Below, piece after piece: positions 1 to 8,319 of a stretch of 37,631 bases of DNA. Numbering within the stretch: position 1 is the first letter of the stretch; each line of letters opens with the position of its first letter. The position numbers and the translations under genes are program-made. This stretch comes from Actinomycetota bacterium (GTDB lineage: Bacteria; Actinomycetota; Acidimicrobiia; Acidimicrobiales; Ilumatobacteraceae). The stretch is from the NCBI GenBank assembly GCA_963169665.1, contig CAUJET010000220.1, positions 1 to 37,631 on the forward strand, written 5' to 3'. The notes beneath the pieces were generated by a model. That model was not told the origin of the DNA and made no database searches. It saw only the letters and a list, made by a program, of their open reading frames with translations.

Positions 1-2
1 GG

Positions 3-953
3 TCGCTGCTCGCGCTCGAACCGCCCGACCACACCCGACTGCGCCGACTGGTGACGAAGGTGTTCACGCCTCGCGCCGTCGAGGCGCAGAGGCCGATGGT
101 CGAGTCGCTCGCCGACGAGCTGATCGAACCGTGCGTCGAGCAGGACCGCTTCGAACTCATCACCGGATACGCCCAGCCGTACTCGGTGGCGGTGATCTGC
201 TCGATGCTCGGCGTGCCCCGAGCCGACACCCAGGCGCTGCTCGACTGGTCGCACGCGATCGTGAAGATGTACGAGCTGCGCACCGACGACGCGCTGAAGG
301 TGGCAGCCGACGAGGCCGCCGGCGAGTTCATCGACTACACCCGCGCGCTCATCGCCGAGAAGCGCCGTCGGCCCGACGCGTCGCTGCTCAGCGGACTGGT
401 CGCCGTGGAGGACGAGGGCGAGACGCTCACCGAGGCCGAGATCGTCTCGACCGCGATGGTGCTGCTCGAGGCCGGCCACGAGGCGACCGTCAACTCCCTC
501 GCCAACGGCATGCGGGCGATGATGCTGCACCGCGACCAGTGGCAGCGGGTGACGAGTGGCGAGGTGTCGCCGCGCACTGCCATCGAGGACATGATCCGCT
601 GGGACGCCCCGCTGCACCTGTTCGAACGGTGGGGGCTCGACGAGGGCGTGGTGAGCGCCGGACAGTCGATGCCGGTGGGCGCCGAGGTCGCGATGCTGTT
701 CGGTGCGGCCAACCGCGACCCGAGGCGCTTCGACGACCCGGGCCGGTTCGACGTCGGCCGCGGCGATCCGGCCCACGTCGGCTTCGGAGGCGGCATCCAC
801 TTCTGCATCGGCGCGCCGCTCGCCCGGTTGGAGCTCGAGGTGTCGCTCGACCGCCTGGCTCGCCGCCTCCCCGACGTCGAGCTGGCTGCCGATCCCGAGT
901 ACCACCCGACCTTCGTCATCCGCGGCCTCACCGCACTCCACCTCACGACCTGA
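3..953 (+). CDS. Cytochrome P450, 5' end missing
   Basis: Heme-thiolate monooxygenase of the soluble bacterial class. The frame is open to the left edge: codons from base 3 read SLLALEPPDHTRLRRLV, the usual PPDHxRLR helix-C region, so the N-terminal part lies outside the window. Visible further on are the I-helix AGHEAT (oxygen activation), the K-helix region AIEDMIRWDAP, and the heme-binding FGGGIHFCIGAPLARLE near the C-terminus, whose Cys ligates the heme iron. Odd point: the K-helix ExxR motif reads D-M-I-R, with Asp where the almost invariant Glu belongs; the upstream Glu is out of register. The gene converges on the GNAT gene with only 6 bp between them. Substrate unknown. A ferredoxin-reductase-like flavoprotein at 4465 could help supply electrons, but it is not adjacent. 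Confidence 0.93.
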   Translation, partial: SLLALEPPDHTRLRRLVTKVFTPRAVEAQRPMVESLADELIEPCVEQDRFELITGYAQPYSVAVICSMLGVPRADTQALLDWSHAIVKMYELRTDDALKVAADEAAGEFIDYTRALIAEKRRRPDASLLSGLVAVEDEGETLTEAEIVSTAMVLLEAGHEATVNSLANGMRAMMLHRDQWQRVTSGEVSPRTAIEDMIRWDAPLHLFERWGLDEGVVSAGQSMPVGAEVAMLFGAANRDPRRFDDPGRFDVGRGDPAHVGFGGGIHFCIGAPLARLELEVSLDRLARRLPDVELAADPEYHPTFVIRGLTALHLTT

Positions 954-959
954 CGGTCG

Positions 960-1433
960 TCACCTCGGCAGCGAGGGATCCGTGAGGTCGAGGTGGAAGA
1001 CGACGCGGTCCTCGCCGCGTCCGTCGTAGTTCTCGACCGTCTTCGCGGAGAAGCCCATCGCCGCGTGGAAGGCCCGCGACCCGGTGTTGACCGGTGACGT
1101 GACGCACGCGATCGACGTGCACCCGCGCGCCCGTGCCTGAGCGGCGAACCACCGGTACAGGGTGCGGCCGACGTCGCGGCCACGTGCCGCCGGATCCACG
1201 CCGACGAAGTGGATGTACGCCACACGCGGGTCGGCCTGCGAGACGAAGCCGCACACGAATCCGAGGGTCGCGCCGTCATCGGCATCGCACGCGATCCGCG
1301 TGGTCGCCGGGAAGTGGTCGAAGAACAGCCGCGGCAACATCGGCGCCATCGACCGGCCACCCCACCAGTCGTCGACACGGCCGATGAGGTACTCGTAGTC
1401 GCCCGACGCGACCTCGCGCAGGTCGACCGTCAC
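960..1433 (-). CDS. GNAT family N-acetyltransferase
   Basis: 157-residue protein with the GNAT fold: beta-4 region VAYIHFVGVDPAARGRDVG, where RGRDVG is the acetyl-CoA pyrophosphate loop (R/Q-x-x-G-x-G/A type), then the helix TLYRWFAAQARARG and the late motif AFHAAMGF typical of the family. The start is the GTG at 1433, which overlaps the TGA of the upstream kinase-aminotransferase fusion by four bases (GTGA), so the two are almost certainly translationally coupled. The same frame stays open much further upstream, but there it runs antisense-like inside the fusion gene and is not coding. The acetyl acceptor is unknown. From the coupling I infer a small amine or amino acid related to the fusion protein's substrate. 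Confidence 0.88.
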   Translation of the reverse strand: MTVDLREVASGDYEYLIGRVDDWWGGRSMAPMLPRLFFDHFPATTRIACDADDGATLGFVCGFVSQADPRVAYIHFVGVDPAARGRDVGRTLYRWFAAQARARGCTSIACVTSPVNTGSRAFHAAMGFSAKTVENYDGRGEDRVVFHLDLTDPSLPR

Positions 1434-3736
1434 GACCGGAGGGCCTCGAGGGTGGCGCGGAGGGCGGTGGCGAACAGTGGGACCTCGCGGGCGGTGAAGG
1501 CGAGGGTGGGGCGGACCTTCAGCATGCTGCCGCTGGTGCCGGTCGTCCCCACCAGTACGCCTTGGTCGCGCAGGCCGTTCTTGATCGCCTCCGTCGCGGC
1601 CGCGTCGGGTTCCTTCGTCTCCCGATCGGCGACGATCTCGATCGCGTTCGCCAGCCCCATGCCGCGCACGTCGCCGATGCACTCGTGGTCGGCGGCGATC
1701 TCGCGCACCGCCGATCGCAGGGCATCGCCCGCCTCCACCACACGGGGCAGCACACGCTCGTCGCGCAGCACGTCGAGCACGGCGTGCGCCGCAGCGACCG
1801 ACACCTGGTTGCCGCCGAAGGTGCTGAAGAAGACCGTGTCCGCGGCGAACCGCTCGGCGATCTCGCGGCGCGTGATGACCGCGGCCACGGGGTGGCCGTT
1901 GCCCATCGGCTTGCCGAGCGTGACGAAGTCGGGCTCGATGCCGAACCGCTCGAACGACCACATCGCCTCGCCGGTGCGACCGTGGCCCCCCTGCACCTCG
2001 TCGGCCACCCACAGCCCGCCGGCGTCGTGCGTCATCCGCACCCACGCCTGCACCAGCTCGGGGGCGAGGTCGTAGACCCCGTCGCTCTGCAACACGCCGT
2101 CGAGGATCGCCATCGCCGGCGCGATGCCCCGACCATGAAGCGCATCGAGCGCCGCACGGAACGACGACGCGTCGGTGTGCAGGCCGCGGTAGGTGTCGGT
2201 GGGCGCCCAGCGTTCGAGCCAGTCGGGCAGGTGCTCGGGGCCCAACGTCTCGGGCGAGAAGGGTGCGATCGCGTGCGAGATGCCGTGGTAGGCGCGGGTG
2301 GTGCACAGCCCGCCGGTGTTGCCGGTGAACGTGGTGGCCAGGCGCCAGGCCAGGTCGTTGGCCTCCGAGCCGGAGTTCACGAAGAACACGGTGTCGAGCG
2401 ACGGCGGGCACGACGCGGTGAGCCGCTCGGCCAACTCGACCGCCGACGCGTGGAGGTAGCGCAGGTTGGTGTTCAGCACCCGCGACTGGCGGGCGATCGC
2501 CTCGGTGACGCGCGGGTGGGCGTGGCCGACCGCGGGCACGTTGTTGTACATGTCGAGGTAGGCGCGGCCGTCGGTGTCGTACATGAACGCACCCTCGGCG
2601 CGGGCCATGTGCACCGGGGACGTGTAGCTGAGCGACTCGACCGCCGGGCCGAACACGCGCGCCCGCCGATCGACGAGATCATCGTTGCCATGGCCGCCAC
2701 CGAGCTCGCGCCGAACACGGTCCCATCCAAGAGCGAGGATCGCGTCGACCATCGCGAGCGCGGTGTCGTTGTAACGGGTCGCGAATGCGGGATCCTCGAG
2801 ACCCTGCTGCGCCCGCCAACTGGAGATGGCCACGCCGGCAACGGCGCGTGCCGCCCACAGCTCGCCGACGATCTCCAGCTCGATCGGCTCGAGCGGCGTC
2901 ATCCGCTGGTAGCCGTCGAGCAACAGCCGCGCCGTGCGGAACAGCTCGTCGCCCTCGCGGCCGGTGCAGATCGAATCGAGCATCGACGCCACGTCTGCCA
3001 TCAGCGCACTGTGGCTCATGTCGCCGAAGTCGACGATGCCGGTGATGAACCCATCGTCGTCGACGAGCGCGTTGTCGCACGTGAGATCGCCGTGCACGAC
3101 CTGGGCGCGCAGCGCCGGCCAGCGCGGGACGACGACCTCGTCGAACCGGTCGAGCACCCGAGCAACCGACGTGCGGGCGGTCGGATCGGCGATCGCGTCG
3201 AGCATCGTGCGGGTGCTGCCAGCGTGTTGCACGTCCCACGGCATCACCCGGATCGCACTGGGGTGGACGAAGCCACGCATCGCCCTCCCGAGGCGGGCGG
3301 TGGTGCGACCCCACGCGGCGAGCGCCCGGTCGTCGAGGAGTCGCGGGTCGTGGCGACCGTGTCCCGGCACGATGTCGTACATCCGTACCCAGTGGGTGCC
3401 GAGCGCCGACCGGCACGACAGGCGGCGGGGACCGTGGGGGTCGCCCGGCACCGGCCGGGGCCGTGCGATCGGGAGATCGGGATCGACCCGAGCGGCATGG
3501 GCGACGATGTCGGCCTCCATGTCGAGCGTGGCCTCCGCCTCCGCAGCGTTCGAGACCTTCATCACCGCGAGCCGGTCGTCGCGGTCGTCGAGCAGTAGGA
3601 ACGTGCGGTCGCGCTCGCTGCCGAGATCGACGGCCGACGCTGCGCGAACACCGAAATTCGCGGCGATGGCGACCGCTTCGTCGGGGCTGAACAGAGGTGC
3701 CGGTGACAGCAGCACGGGATCGACGGGCCTCGACAT
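1430..3736 (-). CDS. APH-type kinase fused to class III PLP aminotransferase/phospholyase
   Basis: 768-residue two-domain enzyme. Residues about 25-335 form an aminoglycoside-phosphotransferase/choline-kinase-like domain: catalytic HGDLTCDN (H215, D217, N222) and Mg-binding DFGD (236-239). Residues about 350-768 form a class III PLP enzyme: NSGSEAND (phosphate cup), VADEVQ with D579 for the pyridine nitrogen, and GKPMGNGHP with K609 as the likely Schiff-base lysine. The family knowledge that matters is that separate vertebrate proteins of these kinds phosphorylate hydroxylysine and then eliminate phosphate and ammonia (hydroxylysine kinase; ETNPPL/PHYKPL phospholyases). A fused kinase plus phospholyase therefore suggests a bifunctional degradation enzyme for a hydroxylated amine. 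The exact substrate is inference. Start ATG at 3736; TACCGT lies 8 bases upstream. Confidence 0.9.
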   Translation of the reverse strand: MSRPVDPVLLSPAPLFSPDEAVAIAANFGVRAASAVDLGSERDRTFLLLDDRDDRLAVMKVSNAAEAEATLDMEADIVAHAARVDPDLPIARPRPVPGDPHGPRRLSCRSALGTHWVRMYDIVPGHGRHDPRLLDDRALAAWGRTTARLGRAMRGFVHPSAIRVMPWDVQHAGSTRTMLDAIADPTARTSVARVLDRFDEVVVPRWPALRAQVVHGDLTCDNALVDDDGFITGIVDFGDMSHSALMADVASMLDSICTGREGDELFRTARLLLDGYQRMTPLEPIELEIVGELWAARAVAGVAISSWRAQQGLEDPAFATRYNDTALAMVDAILALGWDRVRRELGGGHGNDDLVDRRARVFGPAVESLSYTSPVHMARAEGAFMYDTDGRAYLDMYNNVPAVGHAHPRVTEAIARQSRVLNTNLRYLHASAVELAERLTASCPPSLDTVFFVNSGSEANDLAWRLATTFTGNTGGLCTTRAYHGISHAIAPFSPETLGPEHLPDWLERWAPTDTYRGLHTDASSFRAALDALHGRGIAPAMAILDGVLQSDGVYDLAPELVQAWVRMTHDAGGLWVADEVQGGHGRTGEAMWSFERFGIEPDFVTLGKPMGNGHPVAAVITRREIAERFAADTVFFSTFGGNQVSVAAAHAVLDVLRDERVLPRVVEAGDALRSAVREIAADHECIGDVRGMGLANAIEIVADRETKEPDAAATEAIKNGLRDQGVLVGTTGTSGSMLKVRPTLAFTAREVPLFATALRATLEALRS

Positions 3737-3744
3737 GGGCGCCG

Positions 3745-3750
3745 ACGGTA
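3745..3750 (-). promoter_or_regulatory. -10-like element, near-leaderless, for the kinase-aminotransferase fusion
   Basis: On the minus strand TACCGT is followed by 8 bases and then the ATG at 3736. It fits the TANNNT-to-start pattern seen repeatedly in this window. It sits just past the DUF2505 stop (3759), so the fusion gene may have its own promoter as well as read-through. Confidence 0.35.
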
Positions 3751-3758
3751 GTCGTGGC

Positions 3759-4280
3759 TCAGCGTGTACGTCGCTTCGTCGGCGGTCGGCTCAACACGTT
3801 GGTGTTGAACTCCTCCTCGGCATGCATGGTGCGTTCGACGTCGGCTCCGACGAAGGCTGCCAGCTTCCCGCCGACGATCGGGATCGAGCATCCGACCTCG
3901 CCCGACATCACGACCACCGAGGCTCCCGCTCCGTCCGGCTGCACCGAGAGATCGCCCCCGACCCGTACCGGTACCCCCGATGCCGTCACCCGCCACGTGC
4001 CGGTGCGCCCACCGTCGGCTGCCGGCGGGTTCCATTCGTCGTGTTGCTCCACCGTGTTCATCGGCGAGAGGAATCGCTTGGCGAAGCCCGGCACGTCCAT
4101 CGGCACCGAGCGCTTCGACCGCACCGTGATGGAGCCATCCGCGCGGACCTCGTGCTCGACGATGTGGATGTCGCGGTGGCCGAGCGCCGTGTACTTCAGC
4201 TGCAGGGTCTCGGGGTCGGTCATCACCTCGACGACACGTGCCGGCGTGGCGGAGTAGCTGTGGCTCGTGTGCACCTTCAT
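3759..4280 (-). CDS. DUF2505 family protein
   Basis: 173 residues matching the actinobacterial DUF2505 family, whose members have a START/SRPBCC-like helix-grip appearance. The N-terminus MKVHTSHSYSATPARV and the following segment (VMTDPETLQLKYTALGH) are typical openings of this family, and the protein continues through alternating beta strands to a basic tail RPPTKRRTR. There is no signal peptide or membrane segment, so it should be cytoplasmic. Such folds often bind a hydrophobic ligand, but no ligand is known. It is transcribed in the same direction as the kinase-aminotransferase gene, 22 bp upstream of it, and divergently from the flavoprotein at 4465. Start ATG at 4280. Confidence 0.82.
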   Translation of the reverse strand: MKVHTSHSYSATPARVVEVMTDPETLQLKYTALGHRDIHIVEHEVRADGSITVRSKRSVPMDVPGFAKRFLSPMNTVEQHDEWNPPAADGGRTGTWRVTASGVPVRVGGDLSVQPDGAGASVVVMSGEVGCSIPIVGGKLAAFVGADVERTMHAEEEFNTNVLSRPPTKRRTR

Positions 4281-4464
4281 GCGTCGATGGTGCGCCCGCC
4301 GGCCAGACCAGAGCAGGGCCCAATGTCACCGCCGCGTCGTAGTCTCCACGAATGATCCACGCCCGATGCCGTGCGGTGGCGTCCGTTGCCGCCTGCTGCC
4401 AGAACCGAACCGCCGATCGTCGACCGCGAGCATCGCGATGAACCTGGTGGGCTCGAGCGAGCAG

Positions 4465-5691
4465 ATGGAGCGGATCACGGTCGTCGGGGCCTCGCTGGCC
4501 GGGCTGCGAGCCTGCGAGACGCTGCGCACCGACGGCTTCGGTGGCCGGATCACGCTGGTCGGCGCCGAGGACGAGGTGCCGTACGACCGGCCGCCGCTGT
4601 CGAAGAAGCTGCTCGCCGGCGAGTGGGAGGGCGATCGCATCCGGCTCCGCAAGCCGGAGGCGTTCGACGAGCTCGGTCTCGAGCTGCGCCTCGGCGTGCG
4701 GGCCACCGCGCTCGACACCGACCGTCGGGTGGTCGCGCTGGCCGACGGCGGCGAGGTGCCCTACGACGGCCTCGTCATCGCCACGGGCGCTGCGCCCCGA
4801 CGGCTGCCGGGCCAGCCCGCGCTCGACGGCATCTGCGAGCTGCGCACGCTGGCCGACGCGCTCGACCTGCGCTCGCGCCTCGGCGAGGCGGTGCGCCTGA
4901 CCGTGATCGGGGCCGGCTTCATCGGGCTCGAGGTCGCGGCGACCGCACGACAGGCCGGCTGCCTCGTCACCGTGCTCGAGGGCGCGCCGTCGCCGTTGAT
5001 CCGTGGGCTCGGTGTCGAACTCGGCGCCGCGGTCGCGAGCGTGCACGCCCGCCACGACGTCGACCTCCGCTGCGGGGTGCAGGTGTCGGCGATCGAGGGG
5101 GTCGACGGCAGGGTCACCGGCGTGCGACTCGGCGACGGGACCCTGATCGGCAGCGACGTCGTCGTGGTGGGCATCGGCGTGTCGCCCGCCATCGACTGGC
5201 TCGCCGACAGCGGGCTCGAACTGCACGACGGCCTCGTCTGCGACGACACCCTGTGGACCGGCCTGCCTGGCGTGTACGCGGCGGGCGACTGCGCGCGCTG
5301 GCACAACCACGTGTTCGACCCGCACGACGACGCGGTGATGCGCGTCGAGCACTGGACCAACGCCGCCGAGCAGGGTGCGGCCGCCGCGCGGAACCTGCTG
5401 GCGGTCGCCGGCGGCGCTGCGCCGACCCCGTACGAGTCGGTGCCGTTCTTCTGGAGCGACCAGTTCGAGAGCCGGATCCAGTTCGTCGGTCGCGCCCACG
5501 GCGATGACGAAGTGCACGTGTTCGCGGGCAGCACCGAGGGGTCGTTCGCGGCGCTGTACGGCTGGCAGGGGCGCCTGCGCGGCGTGCTCGGCGTGAGCAT
5601 GCCGAAGATGGTGATGCCGTTCCGGGCCCTGCTCGCCGCCAAGGCCTCGTGGGGCGAGGCACTGGACAAGGCGGCAGCACTCACGAGTTGA
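4465..5691 (+). CDS. FAD-dependent ferredoxin/rubredoxin reductase-like oxidoreductase
   Basis: 408 residues with the two-dinucleotide-fold layout of NAD(P)H:ferredoxin and rubredoxin reductases. N-terminal FAD site ITVVGASLAGLRACETLR; the PYDRPPLSKK signature of this subfamily; a second Rossmann motif VIGAGFIGLEVAATAR for NAD(P)H at about residue 150; and the C-terminal FAD motif GVYAAGDCARW. A reductase C-terminal domain follows (SVPFFWSDQFESRIQFVG). I chose the ATG at 4465 because it puts the FAD motif a few residues from the N-terminus and gives the usual family length; an in-frame ATG at 4438 is also possible. It likely passes electrons from NAD(P)H to a ferredoxin serving a P450 or dioxygenase, but no ferredoxin gene is adjacent, so the partner is unknown. 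Confidence 0.9.
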   Translation: MERITVVGASLAGLRACETLRTDGFGGRITLVGAEDEVPYDRPPLSKKLLAGEWEGDRIRLRKPEAFDELGLELRLGVRATALDTDRRVVALADGGEVPYDGLVIATGAAPRRLPGQPALDGICELRTLADALDLRSRLGEAVRLTVIGAGFIGLEVAATARQAGCLVTVLEGAPSPLIRGLGVELGAAVASVHARHDVDLRCGVQVSAIEGVDGRVTGVRLGDGTLIGSDVVVVGIGVSPAIDWLADSGLELHDGLVCDDTLWTGLPGVYAAGDCARWHNHVFDPHDDAVMRVEHWTNAAEQGAAAARNLLAVAGGAAPTPYESVPFFWSDQFESRIQFVGRAHGDDEVHVFAGSTEGSFAALYGWQGRLRGVLGVSMPKMVMPFRALLAAKASWGEALDKAAALTS

Positions 5692-5722
5692 GCGTCGTAT
5701 CCGCTCCACAAACATGAGTGGG

Positions 5723-5750
5723 TTGCAATCAAGTTTCATGACGATACCGT
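5723..5750 (+). promoter_or_regulatory. Predicted lon promoter
   Basis: TTGCAA (5723-5728), 16-bp spacer, TACCGT (5745-5750), then 7 bases to the lon ATG. The spacing suggests a leaderless or near-leaderless transcript. No clear HspR-type inverted repeat is seen in the 66-bp gap. Confidence 0.5.
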
Positions 5751-5757
5751 CTCGCCC

Positions 5758-8148
5758 ATGACCGATGTGACCGACCCTGACCGTTCGCTCCTCACCTCCA
5801 CGCCCGTCCTCTCCCTCCCTGTCCTCCCGCTGCCCACCGTGGTGCTGCCCGGCACCCTCGTCACCCTGGCCCTCGACAGCGACGCCGTCCGGCTCGCGGT
5901 CGAGTCTGCCGCTACGGGTGACGGCCGGGTGCTGCTCGTGGCACCTTCGGGCGGTCAGGCCGCTCACCCCAGCGCCGCCCCGACGACCGCGTCGGACCTC
6001 GGCGTCGTGGCCCGGGTGCCGAGCCGCGGCTCGCTGCCCACCGGTCAGCCCGCCGCCATCGTGCAAGCCGAGGGCCGGGCCCGCATCCTGGCCCGTCACA
6101 CCAGCGACCGCGGTGCCGACCACGCCGACGTCGAGGTGCTCACCGACCCGCGGTCCACCCCGCGGGTCGAAGCCGTCGCACGTGAACTGCGGGTGGTGCT
6201 CGAGGAGATCGCCAAGCTCCGTCAGAGCCGACGCCTGCCCGAGATCCTCCGTACCATCGCGGAGCCCGGCGCGCTCGCCGACGCCGTCGTCACGTGGAGC
6301 GAGGTCGATGGCGGCCTGCGCGGCCAGGTGCTGCACGCCGTCGAGCTCGAACCTCGCCTGCAGCTCGTCGGCGACTGGGCCCGAGACCACCTTGCCGAAC
6401 TGCAGGTCACTGCACAGATCCGTGCCGACGTCACCGAAGGCGTCGACAAGCAGCAGCGTGACTACCTTCTCCGCCAGCAGCTCGCAGCGATCCGCAAGGA
6501 GCTCGGTGAGGGCGACGACGACGTCGTGGGCGAGTACCGCTCGAAGCTCGAGGCGATCCGTCCCCACCTCGCCGACAAGGTCGCGTCGTTCATCGACAAG
6601 GAGATCGACCGACTCGAACGGATGAGCCAGCAGAGCCCCGAGCACTCGTGGGTGCGCACCTGGCTCGATCGCATCCTCGAACTGCCGTGGGCAACCCGCA
6701 CACCCGACCAGCTCGACCTCGCGACCGCACGCGAGATCCTCGACGCCGACCACTACGGCCTCGACGAGGTGAAGGACCGCATCGTCGAGTTCCTGGCCGT
6801 GCGCAAGTTGCGCGCCGACCGCGACGTCGCCGAGCAGACCCGTGCGGCCGGCACCGTCGTCACCCTCGTCGGCCCCCCAGGCGTCGGCAAGACCAGCCTC
6901 GGCGAGTCGATCGCCCGGGCCATGGGTCGCAACTTCGTGCGCGTCGCCCTCGGTGGCGTGCGCGACGAGGCCGAGATCCGCGGTCACCGCCGCACCTACG
7001 TGGGCAGTCAGCCGGGTCGTATCGCCCGGGCGATCATCGAGGCCGGGAGCATGAACCCGGTCGTGCTGCTCGACGAGGTCGACAAGCTCAGCGCCGGCGG
7101 CTGGAGCGGCGATCCCACCGCCGCCCTGCTCGAGGTGCTCGACCCGGCCCAGAACCACACGTTCCGCGACCACTACCTCGAGGTCGAGCTCGACCTCAGC
7201 CAGGTCGTGTTCATCGCGACGGCGAACGTGGCCGACACCATCCCCGCCCCGCTGCTCGACCGTATGGAACTCGTGCGACTCGACGGCTACACCGAGGACG
7301 AGAAGGTCTTCATCGCCGAGCGCTACTTGCTGCCCCGCCAGCTCGAGCGCTCCGGTCTGCAGCCCGACGAGGTCGCGGTCACCGAGGCGGCGCTGCGCAC
7401 CACCATCACCGGCTACACCCGCGAGGCAGGTGTCCGATCGCTCGAACGCGAGCTCGGCAAGCTGTCCCGCAAGGTCGCCGCAGCCGTGGCGACGGGTCGG
7501 CGCACCGCACCGATCGAGGTCGACTCGCCGGAGGTGCGCGACTGGCTCGGCCGTCCGAAGGTGGACGACGACGTGCCCGAGCGCACCAACGTCCCCGGCG
7601 TGGCCACCGGTCTCGCCGTCACCGGCAGCGGTGGCGACGTGTTGTTCATCGAGACCACGGCCTTCCCGCTCGCGGGCGATGCGGCCACCACCGAGCCCAC
7701 GCTCACCCTCACCGGGCAGCTCGGTGACGTGATGAAGGAGAGCGCGCACATCGCGCTCAGCTACGTGCGGTCGCATGCCGAGGAGCTCGGGGTCGATCCG
7801 GCGACGCTGGCCAAGCGGGTGCACGTCCACGTGCCCGCCGGAGCGGTGCCGAAGGACGGTCCGTCCGCCGGGGTCACGATGACCACCGCGCTGGTGAGCC
7901 TGCTCACCGGCAAGGTCGTGAAGCCCACCGTGGGCATGACCGGCGAGATCACCCTGCAGGGCAAGGTGCTGCCGATCGGCGGCGTGAAGCAGAAGGTGCT
8001 CGCCGCCCACCGGGCCGGTCTCACCGAGGTCGTGCTGCCCAAGCGCAACGGACCAGACCTCGACGACGTGCCCGAGAAGGTGCGCGAGGTGATGACCTTC
8101 CACCTCGCCGACACCTACGCCGACGTGCTGGCCGCCGCCTTCGCCTGA
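5758..8148 (+). CDS. lon: ATP-dependent protease Lon
   Basis: 796-residue cytoplasmic AAA+ serine protease that degrades misfolded and regulatory proteins. In order: the N-terminal substrate-recognition (LON/PUA-like) domain from about residue 15 (LPVLPLPTVVLPGTLV); a helical linker with DYLLRQQLAAIRKELGE; an AAA+ domain with Walker A GPPGVGKT (372-379) and Walker B VVLLDEVDK; then the protease domain with DGPSAGV (catalytic S703) and GGVKQKV (K746). S703 and K746 are 43 residues apart, the same distance as the Ser-Lys dyad of E. coli Lon. Length is normal. It stands alone between its own promoter and a strong stem-loop at 8189-8233. Confidence 0.98.
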   Translation: MTDVTDPDRSLLTSTPVLSLPVLPLPTVVLPGTLVTLALDSDAVRLAVESAATGDGRVLLVAPSGGQAAHPSAAPTTASDLGVVARVPSRGSLPTGQPAAIVQAEGRARILARHTSDRGADHADVEVLTDPRSTPRVEAVARELRVVLEEIAKLRQSRRLPEILRTIAEPGALADAVVTWSEVDGGLRGQVLHAVELEPRLQLVGDWARDHLAELQVTAQIRADVTEGVDKQQRDYLLRQQLAAIRKELGEGDDDVVGEYRSKLEAIRPHLADKVASFIDKEIDRLERMSQQSPEHSWVRTWLDRILELPWATRTPDQLDLATAREILDADHYGLDEVKDRIVEFLAVRKLRADRDVAEQTRAAGTVVTLVGPPGVGKTSLGESIARAMGRNFVRVALGGVRDEAEIRGHRRTYVGSQPGRIARAIIEAGSMNPVVLLDEVDKLSAGGWSGDPTAALLEVLDPAQNHTFRDHYLEVELDLSQVVFIATANVADTIPAPLLDRMELVRLDGYTEDEKVFIAERYLLPRQLERSGLQPDEVAVTEAALRTTITGYTREAGVRSLERELGKLSRKVAAAVATGRRTAPIEVDSPEVRDWLGRPKVDDDVPERTNVPGVATGLAVTGSGGDVLFIETTAFPLAGDAATTEPTLTLTGQLGDVMKESAHIALSYVRSHAEELGVDPATLAKRVHVHVPAGAVPKDGPSAGVTMTTALVSLLTGKVVKPTVGMTGEITLQGKVLPIGGVKQKVLAAHRAGLTEVVLPKRNGPDLDDVPEKVREVMTFHLADTYADVLAAAFA

Positions 8149-8188
8149 CCGTTCACCGGCCCCATGCCGGTCCGATCCGCCACGCCTG

Positions 8189-8233
8189 CGACCTCCGTGC
8201 CCGACGCCCTGGTGGCGCCCGGTACGGAGGTCG
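8189..8233 (+). terminator. Stem-loop downstream of lon
   Basis: Perfect 10-bp arms CGACCTCCGT (8189-8198) and ACGGAGGTCG (8224-8233), extended by one G-U and two G-C pairs. Inside the loop, CGCC/GGCG (8205-8208 / 8214-8217) can form a second hairpin. There is no U-tract, as is common for GC-rich actinobacterial terminators. It lies 40 bp after the lon stop. Confidence 0.6.
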
Positions 8234-8268
8234 TCCGCGTGGGCGACCCGTGGGGTACGTACCCGAAT

Positions 8269-8285
8269 TGAGTAGCTGTTACTCA
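8269..8285. repeat. Short palindrome upstream of the 8320 gene
   Basis: TGAGTA (8269-8274), GCTGT, TACTCA (8280-8285): a 6-bp inverted repeat in the gap before the membrane-protein gene, 34 bp before its ATG. It is AT-richer than its surroundings and could be an operator; no partner regulator is identified. Confidence 0.3.
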
Positions 8286-8319
8286 GCCCCCGTCCCGGGG
8301 CCGGGCGCACACTGCTCCC

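Noticed and set aside
1562..3598. Long plus-strand frame opposite the kinase-aminotransferase fusion
   Set aside because: No recognisable domain; the minus strand carries full catalytic motifs over the same bases.
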